In this document: positions 6,381-11,701 of the stretch, one piece after another
Position numbering within the stretch: position 1 is the stretch's first letter
Layout of the letters: each line of letters starts with the position of its first letter
Assembly: GCA_021782685.1 (NCBI GenBank)
Contig: JAJXUQ010000009.1
Span: 1 to 12,174 of the forward strand
Origin: a bacterium
GTDB taxonomy: Bacteria > Patescibacteriota > Minisyncoccia > Phycocordibacterales > Phycocordibacteraceae
Direction of reading: 5' to 3'
Length of the DNA: 12,174 nucleotides
Position numbers and translations under genes: made by a program
Notes under the pieces: model-generated
Told to the model about the DNA's origin: nothing
What the model saw: the letters and a program-made list of their open reading frames with translations, nothing else
Databases searched by the model: none

Positions 6381-6404
6381 AAGCGGCCGCGGCAGGCCGC
6401 TTTT
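6381..6404 (+). terminator. Rho-independent terminator after rplY
   Basis: AAGCGGCC (6381-6388), 6-base loop GCGGCA, GGCCGCTT (6395-6402): a perfect 8-bp GC-rich stem whose 3' side runs into TTTT (6401-6404). It lies 22 bases after the bL25 stop and just before the next promoter. Confidence 0.75.
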
Positions 6405-6409
6405 GCATT

Positions 6410-6418
6410 TGGTATACT
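6410..6418 (+). promoter_or_regulatory. Extended -10 promoter of the lytic transglycosylase gene
   Basis: TGG-TATACT, an extended -10 box with five of six consensus bases, ends 8 bases before ATG 6427 and directly follows the terminator. No -35 is needed in this class and none is seen. It supports ATG 6427 over the in-frame TTG at 6370, which would put the terminator inside the gene. Confidence 0.55.
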
Positions 6419-6426
6419 GTTGCCTC

Positions 6427-7818
6427 ATGCAGCGTACGACAGCCGTCCTTTTTTTCTGCATATCCCTTCTCGCACCTTCCGCAGCGTTTGCACAGAACGC
6501 GACGCAAGAGGTCGCGAACCGGCAGCAGGAGCTCCAGAACCAGCTTAACGCGATACAGAGCCAGATAGCGGTGCAGCAACAGCTTCTCGACACCGCGCAG
6601 AGCCAGCACCAGACGCTCCAGACTCAAATAGACGCCTTTAATGCGGAGATAAAGAGGACGCAGCTTCAGATACAGGCGATCGATATCACTATCGCGCAGC
6701 TCTCGAGCAATATCGGGGTGCATAATCAGACGCTCTCCGCTCTTTCATCGCAGCTTGCAGCGGAGAAAGAATCGCTCGCGCAAATCTTGCGCCAGACGCA
6801 AGTGCTCGACAGCTATTCAGCCGTCAGCGTCGCGCTCGGCTCGCAGGATGTCTCGGGCTTCTTCAGCGATCTCGATGCGTTCGCGTCCATCAAGAGCGCG
6901 CTCGCCGATTCGTTCAATCAGATCCAGCAGACAAGCTCCTCGACCGAAGCGGAGAAGGAGGCGCTCCAAGCGCGCCTCGCGGAACAAGAACAGCTGCGCA
7001 CGGTCGCGCAGCTCGCGAAGCAGGCGGTGCAGACGCAAGAACAGGAGAAGAAACAGCTGCTTGCGGAGACCAAGGGCATCGAGGCGAACTATCAGAAGCT
7101 CATCGCGTCGAACCAGAGGACGGCCGCCCAGATCCGCTCCGAAATCTTCATGCTTCGCGGTTCGGCGGCGATACCCTTCGGTACGGCGCTTACCTACGCA
7201 CAGGCGGCAGAGAAAGCGACCGGCACCCGCGCCGCGCTCACGCTCGGCGTCCTGAAGCAAGAGACGAACCTCGGCGAAAACCTCGGCACGGGCTCGTGGC
7301 GGGTCGACATGTCGCCGAACCGAGATCAGCCGGTGTTCGTCTATATCACGCAGACGCTCGGCCTCGATCCCGACAAGATGCCGGTCTCGAAGAAGCCGTA
7401 TTACGGATGGGGCGGGGCGATGGGACCCGGACAATTCATCCCTTCGACGTGGGTGTGCTACGGCGGCTTCGTGAACATGAATACCGGCGACTGTACGAAC
7501 GCCGCGGGCATGAACTGGAACCAATACTGGAAGGGTCCTTGGCAGTATGTCGCTTCGCAAGACCGTGTCCGGAAACTCACCGGAGGCAACGCTCCGAGCA
7601 ACCCTTGGAACGCGCGAGACGCTATCATGGCCACCGCGATGCTCATGGCGGACAACGGGGCGGCCGCGCAGACGCCCTCTGCCGAACGGCTCGCCGCGCT
7701 GCGGTACTTCGCCGGCTGGACGCATGCAAACAATCCCGCCTACGCCTTCTACGGCGACGGCGTGATGGAATTTGCCGCGCAGTTCCAGCAGGACATCAAC
7801 CAGCTCAACGGGTCGTAG
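6427..7818 (+). CDS. Secreted coiled-coil protein with lytic transglycosylase domain
   Basis: Predicted exported peptidoglycan-cleaving enzyme. From ATG 6427 the protein has 463 residues: a signal peptide (MQRTTAVLFF, hydrophobic core, cleavage near FA-Q at about 22/23), then a Gln-rich coiled coil from about 25 to 240. At 136-156 a segment, ALGSQDVSGFFSDLDAFASI, resembles the hinge of the PcsB/CwlO/EnvC coiled-coil family. The C-terminal domain, about 250-460, is lytic-transglycosylase-like: LGVLKQETNLGENLG at 273-287 with candidate catalytic Glu279, and GGAMGPGQFIPSTW at 329-342, the motif shared by SLT and MltB enzymes. The start is set by the signal peptide and the -10 box 8 bases upstream; a longer frame from TTG 6370 is rejected. 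It sits as its own unit between bL25 and bL31. Assignment to GH23 versus GH103 is not resolved. Confidence 0.88.
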   Translation: MQRTTAVLFFCISLLAPSAAFAQNATQEVANRQQELQNQLNAIQSQIAVQQQLLDTAQSQHQTLQTQIDAFNAEIKRTQLQIQAIDITIAQLSSNIGVHNQTLSALSSQLAAEKESLAQILRQTQVLDSYSAVSVALGSQDVSGFFSDLDAFASIKSALADSFNQIQQTSSSTEAEKEALQARLAEQEQLRTVAQLAKQAVQTQEQEKKQLLAETKGIEANYQKLIASNQRTAAQIRSEIFMLRGSAAIPFGTALTYAQAAEKATGTRAALTLGVLKQETNLGENLGTGSWRVDMSPNRDQPVFVYITQTLGLDPDKMPVSKKPYYGWGGAMGPGQFIPSTWVCYGGFVNMNTGDCTNAAGMNWNQYWKGPWQYVASQDRVRKLTGGNAPSNPWNARDAIMATAMLMADNGAAAQTPSAERLAALRYFAGWTHANNPAYAFYGDGVMEFAAQFQQDINQLNGS

Positions 7819-7841
7819 CGGCCGCTTTGCCCGGCCCCGCT
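7817..7841 (+). terminator. GC hairpin after the transglycosylase gene, no U tract
   Basis: AGCGGCCG (7817-7824), loop CTTTGCC, CGGCC (7832-7836), two-base CC bulge, GCT (7839-7841). The stem starts within the TAG stop codon. It is stable, but no T run follows, so it could be a weak terminator or a 3'-end stabiliser. It shares AGCGGCCGC with the terminator at 6381. Confidence 0.35.
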
Positions 7842-7869
7842 CGCCGAGCTTCCAGGAATCCGATGCCTG

Positions 7870-7878
7870 TGCTATCAT
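7870..7878 (+). promoter_or_regulatory. Extended -10 promoter of rpmE
   Basis: TGC-TATCAT, with the box ending 7 bases before the bL31 ATG at 7886. No Shine-Dalgarno lies between, so a leaderless message is predicted. Likely drives rpmE and prfA together. Confidence 0.55.
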
Positions 7879-7885
7879 CCGTTGC

Positions 7886-8134
7886 ATGAAAAAGGATATC
7901 CATCCGGCGGAGTATCGCCCAGTCGTGTTCGAGGATCTCGCCTCGGGCGCGCAGTTCCTTATCGGCTCGACTATCGCGACTTCGGAAACGACGACGTATG
8001 AAGGGAAAGAATACCCGAAGTTCATCGTCGAGATTTCCAGCAAATCGCACCCGTTCTACACGGGCGAGGACCGCATGCTCGACAAGACGGGCCGCGTCGA
8101 ACGCTTCAAGCAGCGGGCTGCAAAGAAGAAGTAA
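7886..8134 (+). CDS. rpmE2: 50S ribosomal protein bL31, type B (zinc-independent)
   Basis: Large-subunit protein that bridges to the small subunit at the central protuberance. The 82-residue product starts MKKDIHPAEYRPVVFEDLASG and contains the type B hallmark SKSHPFYTGEDRMLDKTGRVERF. It has no cysteine at all, so it is the zinc-independent form that in many bacteria replaces the CxxC form under zinc limitation; here it may be the only copy (inference). The start is certain from the family N-terminus; the same frame is open further upstream, but that region is the tail of the preceding gene in another frame. The prfA gene starts 35 bases after the stop, and the rpmE-prfA pairing is also seen in other bacteria. 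Confidence 0.96.
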   Translation: MKKDIHPAEYRPVVFEDLASGAQFLIGSTIATSETTTYEGKEYPKFIVEISSKSHPFYTGEDRMLDKTGRVERFKQRAAKKK

Positions 8135-8169
8135 GCGGCTCGGCGCGCGGCGCGTCTGCCGGGCAAGCC

Positions 8170-9099
8170 ATGGAGTATTCGCCTGAATTCAAGAAGAACT
8201 TCGCGACCGCGTACCTCGCGGAGGAGTACGAGCGCCTCGAAGAAGAGATCGCGGGTGCGTTGTCTGCCGCGGCCGCCGATGCCGAGCTCGTTCAGTTCGC
8301 GAAGGAGGATGAAGCGCGCGCCCGGGAGCGCCAGGCCGAGATACTCGCCGAGATAGAGAAAATACTCGCGAAAGAAAAAGAGGAGGAGACGGCGCCGCGC
8401 TCGCTCGTGCTTGAGCTGCGCGCCGGCGCCGGCGGCGACGAGGCGTCCATCTTCGCCCGCGACCTGAAAGAGATGTATCAGAAGTATGCCGAGAACAAGG
8501 GATGGAAGACGCGCAGCATCGACGACCTCACGCTCGAGGTGGCGGGCGGCGGCGCGTATGACGACCTCCGTTACGAAACCGGCGTGCACCGGGTCCAGCG
8601 CGTGCCCTTGACCGAGAAGTCAGGCCGTATCCACACCTCGACCGCTTCGGTTGCCGTGCTGCCTATCCGCGCGAAGTCGAAGATAGAAGTGAATCCTGCG
8701 GATATCGAGATGGAGTTCTCGCGGAGCGGCGGCGCGGGAGGTCAGAACGTAAACAAGGTCGAGACGGCGGTGCGGCTCATCCACACGCCGACCGGCATCG
8801 ACGTACGTTCCTCTTCCGAGCGCAGCCAGCAGGCAAACCGCGAGAAGGCCATGCAGATCCTTCTCGCGAAGCTCGAATTTCTACACGAGGAAGAAGAAGC
8901 GAAGAAGCACGCGGCGGTTCGTAAGGAGCAGATAGGCACGGGCGACCGTTCCGAGAAGATCCGCACGTATAATTACCTGCAAGACCGCGTCACCGACCAC
9001 CGGCTCAAAGAGTCGTGGCACAACCTGCCGAAGATCATGGCGGGCGGGATCGACGATATAATCCGAACGCTCAAAGCAGCCACGAGCGAATCCCTCTGA
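8170..9099 (+). CDS. prfA: Peptide chain release factor 1, shortened form
   Basis: Recognises UAA and UAG in the ribosomal A site and triggers peptide release. The 309-residue protein has the tripeptide anticodon PLT at 146-148 in RVQRVPLTEKSGRIHTS, which is the P-x-T of RF1 and not the SPF of RF2. It has the catalytic GGQ at 190-192 in SRSGGAGGQNVNKVE, whose Gln is the methylation target of PrmC in other bacteria, and a normal C-terminal part (RTYNYLQDRVTDHRL). Against E. coli RF1 (360 residues) about 32 residues are missing from domain 1, and about 10 from domain 2, at the SEGEHGGYKE-type loop that should lie after residue 116. No earlier start codon is available in frame. No Shine-Dalgarno is present. 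Its own stop is UGA, which RF1 cannot read, so RF2 must exist. The prmC gene does not follow. Confidence 0.95.
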   Translation: MEYSPEFKKNFATAYLAEEYERLEEEIAGALSAAAADAELVQFAKEDEARARERQAEILAEIEKILAKEKEEETAPRSLVLELRAGAGGDEASIFARDLKEMYQKYAENKGWKTRSIDDLTLEVAGGGAYDDLRYETGVHRVQRVPLTEKSGRIHTSTASVAVLPIRAKSKIEVNPADIEMEFSRSGGAGGQNVNKVETAVRLIHTPTGIDVRSSSERSQQANREKAMQILLAKLEFLHEEEEAKKHAAVRKEQIGTGDRSEKIRTYNYLQDRVTDHRLKESWHNLPKIMAGGIDDIIRTLKAATSESL

Positions 9100-9126
9100 G
9101 ACGGCCTCTCGGGAGATGCGGCCTGC

Positions 9127-9155
9127 TTGCGTAGGGAACGGAATTCGGGTAGAGT
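9127..9155 (+). promoter_or_regulatory. Putative rpsB promoter
   Basis: TTGCGT (9127-9132), 17-base spacer and TAGAGT (9150-9155), 8 bases before ATG 9164, in the 64-base gap after prfA. AGGCGG at 9156-9161 is the nearest thing to a ribosome site in the window, but it is too close to the start to be a normal Shine-Dalgarno. Confidence 0.45.
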
Positions 9156-9163
9156 AGGCGGAA

Positions 9164-9862
9164 ATGACAGCTGGAAGCGATACGGCAGAGATCAAGCGCC
9201 TCTTCGATACGGGGGCGCATTTCGCGCAGGTGAAGAGCCGCCGCCACCCCTCGATGAAGCCTTTTCTGGTAGGCACGAAGGGACGGCAAGAGATCATCGA
9301 CCTGGCGAAGACGTCCGGGCAGCTCGACGCGGCGAAGGGCGTCATGGCCGCCCTCGCGAAAGAAGGGAAGACGATCCTCCTTGTCGGGGGGAAAGTCGAG
9401 ATCGCCGCGCTGGTGAAGAAAGCGGCGCAGGATATCGCCACGCCCTACGTCGCGACGCGCTGGCTCGGCGGTACCATCTCCAACTGGAGCGAGATAAAGA
9501 AGCGCATCGGCCGGCTCGCCGCGCTCGAAGACATGGCGGCGACGGGCACGCTTGCCAAGCAGCATACGAAACTCGAGTCCGTGCGCCTTGAACGCGAGAA
9601 GAAGCGGCTCATGGAGCGGCTCGACGGCCTCACGACGCTCGAAAAGCGTCCGGATGCGCTCCTTATCGTCGATACCAAGCACGAGAAGCACGCGGTGAAG
9701 GAGGCGAATGACGCGGGGATCCCCATCATTGCCGTTATGAGCTCGGACTGCGACTTGAGCGAGGCGGCGTATCCGATCGTCGCCAACGACGCCTCCCGCG
9801 AGACGGTGGCGTTCATCCTCGCCGAGCTCGTCGCGGCATTCAAGAGCGGCCAGACAGCGTAA
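9164..9862 (+). CDS. rpsB: 30S ribosomal protein uS2
   Basis: Small-subunit protein needed for uS1 and mRNA binding in well-studied bacteria. The 232-residue product (E. coli 241) shows the S2 pattern: LFDTGAHFAQVKSRRHPSMKPF at 13-34, TILLVGGKVEIAALV at 70-84, YVATRWLGGTISNW at 95-108, a charged helical hairpin at 110-160, LLIVDTKHEKHAVKEA at 166-181, GIPIIAVMSSDCDLSEAAYPIVANDAS at 185-211. The usual GVHFGHxTRRWNP is changed to GAHFAQVKSRRHP, losing the second His and the Trp. It begins a new unit 64 bases after prfA and is followed by tsf, the near-universal bacterial rpsB-tsf order. Its stop codon is the first base of a long hairpin, described separately. Confidence 0.96.
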   Translation: MTAGSDTAEIKRLFDTGAHFAQVKSRRHPSMKPFLVGTKGRQEIIDLAKTSGQLDAAKGVMAALAKEGKTILLVGGKVEIAALVKKAAQDIATPYVATRWLGGTISNWSEIKKRIGRLAALEDMAATGTLAKQHTKLESVRLEREKKRLMERLDGLTTLEKRPDALLIVDTKHEKHAVKEANDAGIPIIAVMSSDCDLSEAAYPIVANDASRETVAFILAELVAAFKSGQTA

Positions 9863-9907
9863 CTCATTCCAAAGCATGCCCGTGGGGGGCAGGCTGGCGG
9901 AATGAGT
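9862..9907 (+). other. Structured rpsB-tsf intergenic hairpin
   Basis: Outer stem ACTCATTCC (9862-9870) with GGAATGAGT (9899-9907), a perfect 9-bp inverted repeat. Inside, AGC (9873-9875) pairs with GCT (9893-9895), one A-G mismatch follows, then TGCCC (9877-9881) pairs with GGGCA (9887-9891) around loop GTGGG. No T run follows. Candidate attenuator, processing site or DNA operator, since the right arm lies in the tsf promoter spacer. Confidence 0.55.
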
Positions 9908-9911
9908 CTCG

Positions 9912-9920
9912 TGTTATTAT
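9912..9920 (+). promoter_or_regulatory. Extended -10 promoter of tsf
   Basis: TGT-TATTAT, extended -10 with five of six consensus bases, 12 bases before the tsf ATG, giving an expected leader of about 5 bases. It suggests tsf can be expressed apart from rpsB. Confidence 0.5.
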
Positions 9921-9932
9921 TTTCGAACCACT

Positions 9933-10514
9933 ATGGAAATCACGACTGATGACATCAAGAAATTGCGGGATATGACCGGCGTATCCGTCATGCAGTGCAA
10001 GAAAGCGCTTCTCGAGGCGGAAGGGGATCTCGCCCAGGCCGAGGTCATCCTCAAGAAACACTCGGCGGCATCCGCCCTGAAGAAGGCGGACCGCGCTCTT
10101 GCCGCCGGCATGATAGGGAGCTATACGCATGATGGCGGTATCGGCGCGCTGGTGCTCCTCTCTTGCGAAACCGACTTCGTCGCGAAGAATCCTGAGTTCG
10201 GAGCGCTCGCGCGCGAGCTCGCGATGCACGTCGCGGCCATGAACCCGGTCTATACGGCTGCCGAGGAGATCCCTGAAGAAGCGAAACAAGCCGCGACGGC
10301 CGTGTTCGAGAAAGAGGTCGCCGACAAGCCGCGCGAGATGCAGGCAAAGGTCCTCGAGGGCAAGCTTGCCGCATATTTCCGCGACCAGGTGCTTCTCGAG
10401 CAGCCGTTCGTGAGAGATGCGAGCAAGACCGTACGCGACCTCTTGAACGAGGCGACGCAGAAATTCGGCGAACGCATCGAGCTAAGCCGCTTCGCGCGTC
10501 TTTCGGTCCGCTGA
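9933..10514 (+). CDS. tsf: Elongation factor Ts
   Basis: Guanine nucleotide exchange factor that regenerates EF-Tu-GTP during translation. The 193-residue protein has the N-terminal UBA-like domain (IKKLRDMTGVSVMQCKKALLEAEGDLAQAEVIL at 8-40), the Thr-Asp-Phe exchange motif in CETDFVAKN at 78-86 (Asp81 and Phe82, equivalent to E. coli Asp80 and Phe81), and the KVLEGKLAAYFRDQVLLEQPFVRD block near 139-162. It is shorter than E. coli EF-Ts (283) and close in size to the Thermus type with a single core subdomain. ATG 9933 agrees with the family N-terminus. It follows rpsB by 70 bases containing a hairpin and its own -10 box; the next gene starts 5 bases after its UGA stop. Confidence 0.96.
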   Translation: MEITTDDIKKLRDMTGVSVMQCKKALLEAEGDLAQAEVILKKHSAASALKKADRALAAGMIGSYTHDGGIGALVLLSCETDFVAKNPEFGALARELAMHVAAMNPVYTAAEEIPEEAKQAATAVFEKEVADKPREMQAKVLEGKLAAYFRDQVLLEQPFVRDASKTVRDLLNEATQKFGERIELSRFARLSVR

Positions 10515-10519
10515 TTATC

Positions 10520-10927
10520 GTGGCGTATCTCCTTCTCATCCTCATCACGCTCGCACTTCTCACCGGCTTCTTCGCACTCACGTGGTATGAAGCGCGCCGC
10601 AGCGCGCGATTCTTCGAGCCGCAGCGCGCACGTTTCGATCGATCTGTCGCGCGCGGCGAATTCATCTTGCAGCACGTCGACTTCGGCGCATTTCTCCGTG
10701 CGGAGGTATATCGCGCCGCGAACCGCGTCGGGCACGAGATCGCGCATTTGTCGCTGCAGGGCGTACGCGCCGTCGAGCGCCTTCTGACGCGCCTTGTCCG
10801 GCACCTGCGTACGCAGCGCGTTCCGGAAGATACGCCGCGCGTGAGCGCGCGGGAATTCGTAAAGACGCTTTCCGACTTCAAGGGCCGCCTTCGGGAGACG
10901 CGTCCTGAAGTGCCTGATATCCGGTAA
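10520..10927 (+). CDS. Small N-terminally anchored membrane protein
   Basis: I do not recognise the family. The 135-residue product from GTG 10520 begins with one transmembrane helix at about 2-22 (AYLLLILITLALLTGFFALTW) followed by an Arg-rich, probably cytoplasmic, helical region of about 110 residues with many charged residues (EARRSARFFEPQRARFDR, RAVERLLTRLVRHLRTQR). It starts 5 bases after the tsf stop, without a Shine-Dalgarno, so translational coupling to tsf is likely. It ends 6 bases before the tRNA-Thr, so all three are probably on one transcript. Base composition matches the neighbours. The GTG start is the only plausible one before the helix. A membrane-proximal or ribosome-linked role is possible from context, but nothing in the sequence specifies it. 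Confidence 0.75.
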   Translation: MAYLLLILITLALLTGFFALTWYEARRSARFFEPQRARFDRSVARGEFILQHVDFGAFLRAEVYRAANRVGHEIAHLSLQGVRAVERLLTRLVRHLRTQRVPEDTPRVSAREFVKTLSDFKGRLRETRPEVPDIR

Positions 10928-10933
10928 AGCTTC

Positions 10934-11006
10934 GCCGCCTTAGCTCAGCTGGCAGAGCAACTCTTTTGTAAAGAGTAGGTCCTCGGTCCGAATCCGAGAG
11001 GCGGCT
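10934..11006 (+). tRNA. tRNA-Thr (anticodon UGU)
   Basis: Complete 73-base cloverleaf: acceptor GCCGCCT/AGGCGGC, D arm GCTC/GAGC with loop AGCTGGCA, anticodon stem ACTCT/AGAGT with loop TTTGTAA (anticodon TGT at 10967-10969, reading ACA and probably other ACN codons), variable AGGTC, T stem CTCGG/CCGAG. The T loop is TCCGAAT, so position 55 is C (10988) instead of the near-universal T. The discriminator is T (11006) and CCA is not encoded, so a CCA-adding enzyme is required. It starts 6 bases after the upstream stop codon, and its last base is shared with the stop codon of the convergent minus-strand gene. Confidence 0.95.
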
Positions 11007-11692
11007 CAGATACCCGCATTCGCCCCCGTCGTCGAGGCGGACGGCGCGACGAGCGATCCTTTGGGGAATTGTTTCTCGAGATCGGCAAGGGAGGTGAAGC
11101 CGTACGAATGCTTCCCGTTCACCACGAAGGCGGGAAGGGAGTCCTTGACCTTCATGACCGCGATGAGCGTCTTGAGCGCCCCGAGATCGAGGTTGTAATC
11201 AAAAGAGTAGACGCGCAAGCTGGGGTAGGTGTTGCGCAGGTATGAGAGCGCATAGCCGGCGCGATCGCAGTCGCTGCAATCTCCGGCGTTGCTGTAGAAA
11301 TAGAGGACGGTCACGGGTTTCGTCCCGCAGGCGGCGGCAAGTTGTTTCGTGATGAGGTAGTCGCGTATCTCGAGCAGCGAGTACTGCTCCTTCAGCCGCA
11401 CCACCTGCGGGTCATCGGTGCCGAGCTGGTTCTCGGCGTAGGAAAGGCGGCTTCCCAGGTCGCTTAGTTCGCTCGTGAGCGTGGTCGAGGAGGCGACGCT
11501 GTCGCACGGTGCGGCTTCGAGCAAGGAGAACTGCGTATCAAGGGAGAGCGTGTCGATCGAAATCTGGTCCTCTATGGCCGAGAGTTCGGTGATGCGCGCG
11601 CGGTTCAGATAATCGACGGCGTACGCGACCGTGGCCGCAAGCGCGATCGTGATAGCGAGAGCGATGAGCGCGTTCCGGGCGACAAGCGGCAT
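11006..11692 (-). CDS. Membrane-anchored thioredoxin-fold protein
   Basis: Predicted thiol-disulfide protein held on the outer face of the membrane. The 228-residue product has an N-terminal helix at about 8-26 (ALIALAITIALAATVAYAV), a helical, possibly coiled region to about 115, and a thioredoxin-like domain from about 125 to 210. The latter starts with VTVLYFYSNAGDCSDCDRAG at 127-146: a strand, then a CxxC at Cys139-Ser-Asp-Cys142. It continues with VYSFDYNLDL, then DSLPAFVVNGKHSYGF at 184-199, where Pro187 is the likely cis-Pro next to the active site. Two more cysteines (63 and 122) lie in the helical part. It starts 9 bases after the stop of the glycosyltransferase and is probably in the same operon. 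No Shine-Dalgarno. Substrate or partner unknown; oxidase or isomerase activity is inference. Confidence 0.8.
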   Translation of the reverse strand: MPLVARNALIALAITIALAATVAYAVDYLNRARITELSAIEDQISIDTLSLDTQFSLLEAAPCDSVASSTTLTSELSDLGSRLSYAENQLGTDDPQVVRLKEQYSLLEIRDYLITKQLAAACGTKPVTVLYFYSNAGDCSDCDRAGYALSYLRNTYPSLRVYSFDYNLDLGALKTLIAVMKVKDSLPAFVVNGKHSYGFTSLADLEKQFPKGSLVAPSASTTGANAGI

Positions 11693-11701
11693 GGTAGTTA
11701 C

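Noticed and set aside
6370..6426. In-frame TTG start adding 19 residues before the transglycosylase.
   Set aside because: It would place a strong terminator and the -10 box inside the coding region and bury the signal peptide.
7772..7885. In-frame N-terminal extension of bL31 by 38 residues.
   Set aside because: bL31 type B proteins begin at MKKDIHP; the extension overlaps the end of the preceding gene and is low-complexity Ser/Arg.
6817..8043. Minus-strand open frame of about 400 codons opposite the transglycosylase and bL31.
   Set aside because: Arg/Glu/Leu-rich shadow of well-recognised plus-strand genes with no domain of its own.
8170..9099. Possible UGA recoding, as in some CPR lineages.
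   Set aside because: UGA is used as terminal stop in prfA, tsf, lnt and the thioredoxin-like gene, and no in-frame UGA occurs inside recognised domains.
9100..9123. Possible terminator after prfA (GGCC ... GGCC with an inner TCT/AGA stem).
   Set aside because: Needs a 3-base bulge and has no T tract; too weak to annotate.
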